Shown here: piece after piece, positions 8,116 through 15,242 of the stretch
Layout: each line of letters starts with the position of its first letter
Position numbering within the stretch: position 1 is the first letter of the stretch
Origin: an uncultured Collinsella sp.
GTDB lineage: Bacteria; Actinomycetota; Coriobacteriia; Coriobacteriales; Coriobacteriaceae
Reading direction: 5' to 3'
NCBI GenBank assembly: GCA_902470925.1
Contig: CABRIF010000019.1
Location: 1-29,043 of the forward strand
Length of the DNA: 29,043 bases
Notes under the pieces: model-generated
What the model was told of the DNA's origin: nothing
The model's input: only the letters and a program-made list of their open reading frames with translations
Databases searched by the model: none
Program-made: the position numbers and the translations under genes

Positions 8116-9591
8116 TTACGCCTCGTCCTCGGCAAGCCCGTTGCGGGCGATGACGTCTTTATACCAGTAGAAGCTATCCTTGCGATAGCGGTCGTAGGTA
8201 CCCCGACCGCAGTCATCGGCATCCACATACACGTAGCCGTAACGCTTCGACATCTGCTTCGTGCCCTCGCTCACCAAATCGATGCACGCCCAGGAAGTGT
8301 ATCCCAACAGCTTCACCCCATCCTCATGCACGGCCTCCCACATCGCCTTGAAATGCCGACGCAGGTAGTCGATGCGATAGGCATCGTGGACTGCACCGTC
8401 CGCCTCGAGCACGTCACGGGCGCCGAGGCCGTTTTCCACCACGAACAGCGGCTTGCGGTAGCGGTCATAGAGGTCCACGAGCGAGATCCGCAAGCCCACC
8501 GGGTCGATCTGCCAACCCCACTCACTCGTGGGAAGATGCGGGTTCTTCACCGCGAGGATCGTATTGCCCGGCGTGACGTCGAGACCGGTGGTGTCGGCCG
8601 CCTCGCAGGAGGACATGTAGTAGGAAAAGCTCACGAAGTCGACCGGGTATGCCTTCATGGCCTCGAGGTCACCCGACTCCATCTTGATCTCGATTCCCTT
8701 GTTGCGATACTCCGCCAAAAGGTAGGCGGGATACTCGCCGAACACCTGCGTGTCGCTGAAGGCATAGGTGGCGCGCATGCGCTGCTGCGCAGCAAGCACG
8801 TCCTCAGGTTTGCAGGTGTACGGGTAGTAGGTGAGCTTGGTGAGCATGCAGCCAACCTGGGAGCCGGGAATGATCTCATGGCACACCTTGGTTGCCAGGG
8901 CGCTCGCCACGAACTGGTGGTGCATGGCCTGGTAGATGACCTCTTCGAAGTTCTTGCCCTCGAAGCGGTCCTCCACGAGCGCGCCCGACACCCACGGGTG
9001 ACGAATGACGGAATCGATCTCGTTGAAGGTGAGCCAGTACTTGACCTTGTCCTTGTAACGGCGGCAGATCGTCTCGACATAGCGGACGAACAGGTCAACG
9101 GCCTCGCGCGAGTACCAGCCGTCGTAGCGCAGCACGAGGTCCAGCGGCGGCTCGTAATGACTCATGGTCACCAGCGGCTCGATGCCGTGCGCCAACAACT
9201 CGTCAAACACCGCATCGTAGAACGCCAGGCCTTCCTCATTGGGCTCCGCATCGTCAACATGCGGGAAGATGCGACTCCAGGCGATCGACATACGAAACGT
9301 CTTGAAGCCCATTTCGGCCATGAGGGCGATGTCCTCTTTATAGCGATGGTAGAAATCGCTGCCGTGGCGCTTAGGGTAATGCGAAATGTCCTCGGGGTGC
9401 GCAAGCGCCTCCTCGATCGTGGCGGTCGTCATACCCACATTGGTGTCGTAGTCGGTAACGGGGCTGCTGAAATGCTCGGGCGAAACATCGCCTACCGCCC
9501 AACCGCGGCCGCCCTCATTCCAACCGCCCTCGAACTGCCCGGCGGCCGTAGCGCCGCCCCAGAGGAAGCCTTCGGGAAACGTATACGCCAT
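8116..9591 (-). CDS. GH1 6-phospho-beta-glucosidase
   Basis: Cytoplasmic enzyme that hydrolyses phosphorylated beta-glucosides (cellobiose-, arbutin- or salicin-6-phosphate) delivered by the PTS. At 491 aa it has full GH1 length. Seen: N-terminal GH1 signature FPEGFLWGGATAAGQFEG, acid/base Glu191 in TFNEID, nucleophile Glu384 in VVENGLG, and the phosphate-binding MSKRYGYVYVD near the C-terminus that separates 6-phospho-glycosidases from plain beta-glucosidases. ATG 9591 follows the EIIBCA stop by two bases, and its GAGGAGAAG ribosome site lies inside the end of that gene, so translation is coupled. Whether phospho-glucosides or phospho-galactosides are preferred is inferred from the beta-glucoside-type EIIBCA next door. 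Confidence 0.94.
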   Translation of the reverse strand: MAYTFPEGFLWGGATAAGQFEGGWNEGGRGWAVGDVSPEHFSSPVTDYDTNVGMTTATIEEALAHPEDISHYPKRHGSDFYHRYKEDIALMAEMGFKTFRMSIAWSRIFPHVDDAEPNEEGLAFYDAVFDELLAHGIEPLVTMSHYEPPLDLVLRYDGWYSREAVDLFVRYVETICRRYKDKVKYWLTFNEIDSVIRHPWVSGALVEDRFEGKNFEEVIYQAMHHQFVASALATKVCHEIIPGSQVGCMLTKLTYYPYTCKPEDVLAAQQRMRATYAFSDTQVFGEYPAYLLAEYRNKGIEIKMESGDLEAMKAYPVDFVSFSYYMSSCEAADTTGLDVTPGNTILAVKNPHLPTSEWGWQIDPVGLRISLVDLYDRYRKPLFVVENGLGARDVLEADGAVHDAYRIDYLRRHFKAMWEAVHEDGVKLLGYTSWACIDLVSEGTKQMSKRYGYVYVDADDCGRGTYDRYRKDSFYWYKDVIARNGLAEDEA

Positions 9592-9593
9592 CG

Positions 9594-11498
9594 TTACTTC
9601 TCCTCAATCTTGAACAAGGGCGCACCCGGGTTGACGGCGCCCGCAACCTGATCCGACACGCTCCATGCGGAGCCGTTACTCACCACGATAGACACCGTCG
9701 GGTCGAAGCCAGCCTCGGCGATGGCAGCGAGGTCGAAACCGAGCAGCTTGTCACCAGCGGCAACCGCATCACCAACAGCCACGAAGGACTCGAAGCCACG
9801 CCCCTCCATCTTAACCGTGTCAATACCCACATGAAGCAGCAGCTCGCAGCCATCACTGAGCGTGAGACCGATCGCATGGTTGGTAGGAAACACCATGGAC
9901 ACCGTAGCGTCTGCCGGAGCATAGAGCACACCCTCGGTCGGGACAATCGCGACACCATCGCCCAGCGTCTTGCTGGCAAATACCTCATCGGGCACTTGCT
10001 CGAGGCCCTCGGCAGCACCCCGCAACGGGGAAACAATCTGCAGCGCGGCACCGGCGCCGGCGGCAGCGCGCCCGGACCCACTGGCGACGACCTCGGCCGC
10101 AACGTCGGCTGCCGCCTCGGGCACGTCGGATGCCGCCCCGGGGCCATTGAGAGCCGCTTCGTCCTTCCACAGGACAAACGTAGCTGCAAAGGACACGATG
10201 GCGGCGAGGGCGAAGCCGCCGAACGCGAACATGAGGTTGGCCGGGTTGGCGGCATCCGCAAACATGGTCATGCTCGGCAAGCCGGGACCCACAAGGGCAA
10301 ACGCGCGCACGCCCAGCAGGCCAAGCGCCGTACCGGAAATGGCTCCGGACGCAACCACGCCGATCATCACGCGCTTATGCTGCAGCGTCACACCGTAAAG
10401 CGCCGGCTCCGTGATGCCCATGAGCGCCGAGATCGATGCGGAAAGAGCGGTCTGGCGCAACGTCTCGTCCTTGGTGCGCAACGCGACGGCAGCACAGGCA
10501 CCGCACTCCGAGATGTTGTGGGCAAGCGATGCCGGCAGGTACAGCATCTCGTGTCCCAGATCGGTCATTACGGCGGTGGCATACGGAATCATGGCCTTGT
10601 GCATGCCCATGGCGATCATGAACGGCAAGATGGCTGCGAGCAAACCGAGCGCCAAGAAACCCGCGGTGTTGTAGAGCGCCAAGATCGCCGTGGTGAGCAG
10701 CTGGCCCGCGTTGTAACCAAGCGGACCCAGGATATACAGGGTCGCCGGGACCGTAATGGCGAGCGCCATCATGGGGACGAAGAAAATGCGGATGGGCTTA
10801 GGCGATATCTTGTTGAAGAAGTGCTCGCACAGAGCCAAGCAACCAACGCATAGGATGGCAGGGAATACCTGGGCGTTGTAGGCGATGGCAGGGGCCGTGA
10901 AACCGAATACGGTCAGCGTGCCCTCGGCAAGTGCTGTGGTGGTTGCCGGCAGCAGCAGGTAGCCCACGGCACCGACGGCAACCAGGCGGTTGCAGCGGAA
11001 TGTGTTGGCGGCCGTCACGGCGACCATCAGCGGCAAGAAGTAAAACGTTGCGTCGGAGATTGCCGCGAACATGGTATAGAGCGTGTCGGTTGTGGCAAGG
11101 ACGCCGAGCATGTTGAGCAGCAGCAGGAAGCTCTTGAGCACACCGGCGCCGGCGATTGCCGGAACGAGCGGCTGGAAGATACTTACCACAGCGGCGAGGG
11201 CAGCAGCGCCCATACCCTGCTTCTCGCCCTGGGGTACATCGACCGTGCCGGCACCAACGGCATGGTCTTTGAGGATTGCATCGTACACCTCGACGACATT
11301 GTTGCCGATCACGATCTGGAACTGGGCAGCGTCGATGACGCCCAACACGCCGGCGGTTTTCTTAAGACCATCAAGGTTGACCTTCGTACGATCGGCGAGC
11401 GAAAACCGCAGGCGCGTCGAGCAATGCTCGAGCGTCACGATGTTGTCGGCGCCGCCCACCTGTTCAACGATGCTATGCGCCAGGTCTTTGTAGTCCAT
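9594..11498 (-). CDS. PTS beta-glucoside-specific EIIBCA permease
   Basis: Three-domain PTS permease of 634 aa. EIIB (1-80) carries phosphorylation-site Cys26 in LEHCSTRLRF; EIIC (about 105-460) is a multi-helix membrane channel with the conserved GITEPALYGV; after an Ala-rich linker, EIIA (about 490-634) has active His556 in LLLHVGIDTVKMEGRGF. The B-C-A order is that of BglF/BglP. Start ATG 11498 is preceded by AGGAAGG at seven bases; the longer open frame upstream would run through the RAT/terminator leader. It is the first gene of the EIIBCA-GH1-licT operon. Self-sufficient for phosphate transfer from HPr, and by analogy with BglF it may also phosphorylate and restrain its antiterminator. 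Confidence 0.94.
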   Translation of the reverse strand: MDYKDLAHSIVEQVGGADNIVTLEHCSTRLRFSLADRTKVNLDGLKKTAGVLGVIDAAQFQIVIGNNVVEVYDAILKDHAVGAGTVDVPQGEKQGMGAAALAAVVSIFQPLVPAIAGAGVLKSFLLLLNMLGVLATTDTLYTMFAAISDATFYFLPLMVAVTAANTFRCNRLVAVGAVGYLLLPATTTALAEGTLTVFGFTAPAIAYNAQVFPAILCVGCLALCEHFFNKISPKPIRIFFVPMMALAITVPATLYILGPLGYNAGQLLTTAILALYNTAGFLALGLLAAILPFMIAMGMHKAMIPYATAVMTDLGHEMLYLPASLAHNISECGACAAVALRTKDETLRQTALSASISALMGITEPALYGVTLQHKRVMIGVVASGAISGTALGLLGVRAFALVGPGLPSMTMFADAANPANLMFAFGGFALAAIVSFAATFVLWKDEAALNGPGAASDVPEAAADVAAEVVASGSGRAAAGAGAALQIVSPLRGAAEGLEQVPDEVFASKTLGDGVAIVPTEGVLYAPADATVSMVFPTNHAIGLTLSDGCELLLHVGIDTVKMEGRGFESFVAVGDAVAAGDKLLGFDLAAIAEAGFDPTVSIVVSNGSAWSVSDQVAGAVNPGAPLFKIEEK

Positions 11499-11539
11499 GG
11501 TGTTTCCTTCCTCACGGAGTGCTTCGCGTTCCGCCTCAT

Positions 11540-11604
11540 CGAGAGAAAGAAAACAGGCAGAACCCTTCCCTCTCCCCAATGGGGCGATTGAAAGATCCTG
11601 CCTG
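11540..11604 (-). terminator. Leader terminator of beta-glucoside operon
   Basis: On the minus strand CAGGCAGGATC (11604-11594) can pair, with two G-T wobbles, with GGTTCTGCCTG (11564-11554), followed by TTTTCTTTCTCTC. A smaller CCCCATTGGGG hairpin sits in the loop. It lies between the RAT and the EIIBCA start. Confidence 0.8.
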
Positions 11605-11622
11605 CCTGACCAGTAACATGTC
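11594..11622 (-). promoter_or_regulatory. RAT ribonucleic antiterminator element
   Basis: The minus strand reads GACATGTTACTG, five variable bases, then GCAGGCAGGATC, matching the RAT core TGTTACTG...GCAGGCA. Its distal half is also the 5' arm of the terminator at 11540-11604. It should be the target of the LicT protein encoded at 7249-8103. No convincing promoter hexamers were found just upstream. Confidence 0.82.
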
Positions 11623-11740
11623 TTTGCGTGCACACCTTATCAGAAGCGTTCACTTCGGACAAGCCCCCAATACGCAGACCCCGAGGAAAGCGGTGTCCCG
11701 CCCCTCAAAGGACCAAGCCCGCTTCAACAAAGGACACACG

Positions 11741-11769
11741 GCCTTCGCGGAGAATTCACCTCCGAAGGC
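11741..11769 (-). terminator. Candidate terminator of the membrane protein gene
   Basis: Stem GCCTTCG/CGAAGGC with an inner GGAG/CTCC extension, located 62 bases after the stop of the minus-strand gene ending at 11832. Only a short T-rich stretch follows after ten bases, so this is a weak call. Confidence 0.35.
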
Positions 11770-11831
11770 ACCAGCACCAACCACGGAGCCCCACCGACGG
11801 CGCCCGTCGATTTGCATCCCGCCACCTTCGC

Positions 11832-12944
11832 CTACTCGACCGGCGCCGGGATGCCCTCGACCGTATCGCCGACGCGCTCCACCCAGCCCTTGTCCTCGCG
11901 CGGCCCCTGCTTGAACCAGCGATGCAGGCCCTCCAACGTAGGAGCTGCCGCGCGCACCTTATGCTTCTTGCCGTCCTTCGACATCAGAACACATTCGTCC
12001 CCGTTCTCGGTGCGTTTATGCTTGAGCACGCTTTTAACGTAGTCGCGACGAAACGCGACCACCTGACCGTTGCTCACCTCGACGAACCAGTCGCGATCCT
12101 CAAACGCCGTACCCACCGCGCCGTGCACCTTCATCTCCTCGTTGAACGAGAAGCCCAGCTCGCGCTCCTGACGTGCAAGCATCAGCAAGCCGCGCAGGGG
12201 CAGCGCGCAAAACAGCAGCGCGGGCAGCACGACCCCCAGCAAGATGAACAGGAACGGCACGATCGCGAGCAGCTCCAAACCGCTGCCGCCCATCACGCCC
12301 ACGAACACGATCACCAGCGAAAACACCGCCGCGATCCCTAAGAACACCAACGTGATGGGCTTGATGGCCGCCCAGCCGAGCTTGGATTTGCAGCACGGAC
12401 CCTCGACCGCGTCCTCGATGGCTATGCCCTCCTGCTCCAGGCGATCGATCAGATTGTTCGTGCACGTGTTCTCGATGCTGATTGTGGCGAAGCGCCCGTC
12501 GTCCGCATACAGGATCAGGCTATGCACCTGAAGATGCACCTCGGCCTTGGTGACATGGGCAAACGTCGTTGTGCGCCGACGGCCCGTGACGGTGCGATAC
12601 CGCAGCTCGTCTCCATCGACATCCAGGCGCTGCATGCTCGCCACGCCCCAGACGACAAAGCACGCCAGTGCAAGCGCGTGTCCAAGCCACATGAGCTGAT
12701 GGTCCCATATGCCCATGGCAACGCCTTGCCACACGTATACAAACAGCAGCATCGCCTCAAACAGCACGCCGCATCCGGCGAACACGATGCGCACCGTCAT
12801 CGGAGTCTCCACGCAAAATCTCTTGCGGCTACTCGTGGCGCGCTTGCGCTCCTTCGCCGCGGCGCGGCCGATCCACGCAAGGGCGGGGCCGACGACAACC
12901 ATCAGCACGCCGACGCGAAGAACGGATTCCAGCAGGTCGTCCAT
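11832..12944 (-). CDS. Membrane protein with two PH-like domains, function unknown
   Basis: I do not recognise a characterised family. The 370-aa protein has an N-terminal membrane segment (about 8-26) followed by a basic stretch (KERKRATSSRKR), two helices around 50-95, a soluble beta-rich segment (VDGDELRYRTVTGRRRTTTF onward), two further strongly hydrophobic helices around 180-240, and a second soluble segment (about 260-350). The two soluble segments resemble small PH-like (DUF304-type) folds of membrane-associated bacterial proteins; this is pattern recognition, not an assignment. Start ATG 12944 has GGAGG five bases upstream; the open frame continues to 13562, but that part is the antisense shadow of the neighbouring acetyltransferase gene. 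It may be co-transcribed with that gene, 140 bases upstream. Confidence 0.75.
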   Translation of the reverse strand: MDDLLESVLRVGVLMVVVGPALAWIGRAAAKERKRATSSRKRFCVETPMTVRIVFAGCGVLFEAMLLFVYVWQGVAMGIWDHQLMWLGHALALACFVVWGVASMQRLDVDGDELRYRTVTGRRRTTTFAHVTKAEVHLQVHSLILYADDGRFATISIENTCTNNLIDRLEQEGIAIEDAVEGPCCKSKLGWAAIKPITLVFLGIAAVFSLVIVFVGVMGGSGLELLAIVPFLFILLGVVLPALLFCALPLRGLLMLARQERELGFSFNEEMKVHGAVGTAFEDRDWFVEVSNGQVVAFRRDYVKSVLKHKRTENGDECVLMSKDGKKHKVRAAAPTLEGLHRWFKQGPREDKGWVERVGDTVEGIPAPVE

Positions 12945-13007
12945 AGCGGCCTCCAAGCACGAAGCGGTGGTTTGTGCCATTGTGCCATATCTGACTGAAT
13001 TATCCCA

Positions 13008-13025
13008 TTTCGCACGGATGCGAAA
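13008..13025 (-). other. Short stem-loop downstream of the EIIB-acetyltransferase gene
   Basis: TTTCGCA/TGCGAAA 7-bp stem with a four-base loop, about 60 bases beyond the stop at 13085. On the minus strand it is followed by ATGGGATAATTC rather than a T-run, so it could be a weak terminator or flank a promoter for the next gene (GATAAT as -10). Confidence 0.35.
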
Positions 13026-13084
13026 CGCCCGGCCGCGATTCCCGGATGCACGCCCCGCCGCGGACCCGACGCGCTTCCGGCACG

Positions 13085-13960
13085 TTACCGCTTTGCCTCC
13101 TCCAGCTGCCGCACCACGCGGGCAGGCACGCCCAGGGCAAGCGAGTTTCCCGGAATATCGCGCGTCACCACCGAGCCCGCCCCGATTACCACGTTGTTCC
13201 CGATATGCACGCCAGGCAGGACCGTGACGTTGCCGCCGATCCACACGTCGTCGCCAATCACCACCGGCTCGGCCTGTGCCAGCCGCGCACGCCGGCCCGC
13301 GGGATCGAGCGGATGGCCCACCGTGGTGATGAGCGTCCCTGGCCCGATCATGCAGTGATCCCCAATCTGCACGGGCGCAATATCCAATATGGTTACGCCG
13401 TAGTTGGCGATGAAGTGCGCTCCCACATGGATGTTGTGCCCATGATCGCAGGCGAACGGCGACATGATCGAGGTGTCGTCGTCGCAGGTGCCCAGCAGCT
13501 CCCGCAGCACCTCCCGTCGCTCGGACCCATCGGATGAGGGCAGCGCGTTCAGCCGGTCGCACAGCGCGCTCGCCCGCCGTTTACGCGCGGCGACCTGCGG
13601 ATCCGTGAAGCAGTACGGCAGGCCCGCATCGAGTTTCTGCAGCTCAGTGAGCGGGACTGCCGAAGGGGCATCCGGGCCGTCCGCGAAAGCCGCCGCCCCT
13701 GCCGCTTCGGCAAAACCAGCAGCTCGCCGCAGCGCGTCGAATGCGTCGAGCAGCCCGGGTCCGATCGCCAGCTGATGGCTCCCGGCATGCAGGCGATAGT
13801 CGAGCACGCCCTCCACCCCAGCAAGCGCGGCAGCGTCCACGAGCGCGTCGTTGCGCACCGTCACGCGCAGGCGCGTCACGCAATGCTCGATACGCTCGAT
13901 ATTGTCCGCACCGCCCAAGCCCGCGACCACGGCACCCGCCATCGTGTCCGTCCGATCCAT
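13085..13960 (-). CDS. PTS EIIB domain fused to maltose/galactoside O-acetyltransferase
   Basis: A 291-aa two-domain protein. Residues 1-78 are a glucose-family EIIB domain: GGADNIERIEHCVTRLRVTV, with Cys27 as the expected phosphorylated residue, then a second EIIB half ending in GPGLLDAFDAL. After an Ala-rich linker (about 79-105), residues 106-291 form a LacA/Maa-type acetyltransferase: an N-terminal helical cap (KLDAGLPYCF), then a left-handed beta-helix with catalytic His216 in TTVGHPLDP, the hexapeptide run VVIGDDVWIGGNVTVLPGV, and a C-terminal GVPARVV. Such enzymes transfer acetyl from acetyl-CoA to sugars and are normally about 185 aa. Start ATG 13960 has GAGGGG eight bases upstream. 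Divergent from an RpiR-type regulator. The fusion is continuous in one frame with no stop. Its role is unknown. Confidence 0.9.
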   Translation of the reverse strand: MDRTDTMAGAVVAGLGGADNIERIEHCVTRLRVTVRNDALVDAAALAGVEGVLDYRLHAGSHQLAIGPGLLDAFDALRRAAGFAEAAGAAAFADGPDAPSAVPLTELQKLDAGLPYCFTDPQVAARKRRASALCDRLNALPSSDGSERREVLRELLGTCDDDTSIMSPFACDHGHNIHVGAHFIANYGVTILDIAPVQIGDHCMIGPGTLITTVGHPLDPAGRRARLAQAEPVVIGDDVWIGGNVTVLPGVHIGNNVVIGAGSVVTRDIPGNSLALGVPARVVRQLEEAKR

Positions 13961-14033
13961 ATCCAGATCCCCTCTCTCGTAATTCGTCACCGCCATTCGG
14001 CATCAATCTGCCTGCAGTATGCGACGAATGGCC

Positions 14034-14105
14034 GGAACACCGTTTTGGCATCGATGCGCTACGATACTGAGAAGCTGGGCAAACGCATGGAACAACCGTT
14101 TTGTC
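14034..14105. promoter_or_regulatory. Candidate operator: direct repeat in divergent intergenic region
   Basis: GGAACACCGTTTTGGC (14034-14049) and GGAACAACCGTTTTGTC (14089-14105) lie 55 bases apart, about five helical turns, in the 214-base gap between the EIIB-acetyltransferase gene and the RpiR-type gene. A separate CATTCG/CGAATG inverted repeat spans 13994-14030. These are plausible sites for the divergently encoded regulator; there is no other evidence. Confidence 0.4.
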
Positions 14106-14174
14106 TTTGCCGACGGCGCACAAACCGACCGCCGGCCAACAACGGACGGGAAGGCACGACCACCGGGAGGCTCG

Positions 14175-15053
14175 ATGCTCATCAGCCAACGACTTGAGAA
14201 ACTCGCGACGCACCGCACGGATGCGGCAGGCGCCGTGGCGCGCTTCCTGCTCGAGGATGCCACCCACGCCGAGACGCTCAGCATGCGTCAGATCGCCGAG
14301 GCGACCGCCACCTCAAAGCCCACCCTCGTGCGCGTAGCTCAGCAGCTGGGCTACAGCGGCTGGCGCGATTTCTTCGACGCATGGCGCCTGGAGCTCGCCA
14401 TGCAGCGCGAGCGCATGGGCGCCGTCAACCACAGCCTGCCGTTTGCCGCCGGCGCCACCACGCGCGAGATCGCCGACGCGGTGGCGCGCGTGGCATCGGA
14501 AAGCGCCTGGCAAACAAGCCGGATGCAAGACGCCCGCCAGATCGAGCGTGCCGCCGAGCTGCTCGCCGCGGCACCCGTTATCGCCCTGTTCGGCATCAGC
14601 GTCAACGAACTATGCCTGCGCCTGTTCCAGCGCAAGATGATGCAGGTCGGCGTGTGCACGCACCTGTCGCCCCAGGCGGAAATGGGCCTGTTTTGCCAAA
14701 CGCTTGGCGCCGGCGACTGCGCGGTGGTTGTTTCCTACACGGGAGAGACCGCCGACCGCACCCCCATGCGGCACGTGGAGACCATGCGCGAGCGCGGGGC
14801 GCGCATCATCAGCATCACCGGCGAGGGGCCGAATTACCTGCGCGAGCATGCCGACGCCGCGCTCACGATCTTCTCGCAGGAGAGTCTCTACGCCAAAATC
14901 GGCACCTTCTCCACCGAAGCCTCGATCAACACCGTGCTCGACATTCTCTACGCCTGCTATTTCGCCCGCGACTACGAGCGCAACCTCGCGCGCAAGATGG
15001 AAATATCGGCCGCCGTCGAGCACAACCGCCAGCCCCGCCCGGATGAGGCGTAA
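14175..15053 (+). CDS. RpiR/MurR-family transcriptional regulator
   Basis: DNA-binding regulator of 292 aa. The N-terminal HTH_6 domain (1-80) contains TLSMRQIAEATATSKPTLVRVAQQLGYSG as helix-turn-helix core (given here in outline: IAEATATSKPTLVRVAQQLG). A C-terminal SIS domain (about 110-250) starts at IERAAELLAAAPVIALFGI and includes VVVSYTGETADRT, the phospho-sugar-binding loop of the family. SIS domains sense sugar phosphates, so it probably links a phosphorylated sugar to expression of the divergent EIIB-acetyltransferase gene and perhaps itself. Start ATG 14175 has GGGAGG four bases upstream; the longer open frame lacks a site. The ligand is not deducible. Confidence 0.9.
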   Translation: MLISQRLEKLATHRTDAAGAVARFLLEDATHAETLSMRQIAEATATSKPTLVRVAQQLGYSGWRDFFDAWRLELAMQRERMGAVNHSLPFAAGATTREIADAVARVASESAWQTSRMQDARQIERAAELLAAAPVIALFGISVNELCLRLFQRKMMQVGVCTHLSPQAEMGLFCQTLGAGDCAVVVSYTGETADRTPMRHVETMRERGARIISITGEGPNYLREHADAALTIFSQESLYAKIGTFSTEASINTVLDILYACYFARDYERNLARKMEISAAVEHNRQPRPDEA

Positions 15054-15194
15054 TGGTGCCGAGCCGCCCCGCGGCATCACGCGGCAACGCCGCGGCGTCC
15101 CGGTGCCGCACTCCGCGGCACCTCAGCACCGCACCGCCTCGGCGCCCCGAGCGAGCTGCACCAGACCGCGCAGGCTCGCAGAACAGCCATCGAA

Positions 15195-15234
15195 CAAAAA
15201 AGTGGCGACCGCAGGGCATATCCCCGCAGCCGCC
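15195..15234 (-). terminator. Terminator of DUF362 gene
   Basis: On the minus strand an imperfect 13-bp stem (15234-15222 with 15216-15204, 10 pairs) is followed by A-C and TTTTTT (15200-15195), directly after the stop at 15243. The 15054-15194 stretch between the two convergent genes is GC-rich with small palindromes (CCGCGG, GTGCCGC/GCGGCAC) and no gene. Confidence 0.7.
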
Positions 15235-15242
15235 GCACGCCC

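Noticed and set aside
12945..13562. N-terminal extension of the minus-strand membrane protein frame (576 aa in total)
   Set aside because: The extension overlaps the EIIB-acetyltransferase gene in another frame; ATG 12944 with GGAGG is the natural start.
15054..15194. Possible small gene in the GC-rich gap after the RpiR-type gene
   Set aside because: Only palindromic GC-rich sequence; no frame with a start, ribosome site and plausible composition.
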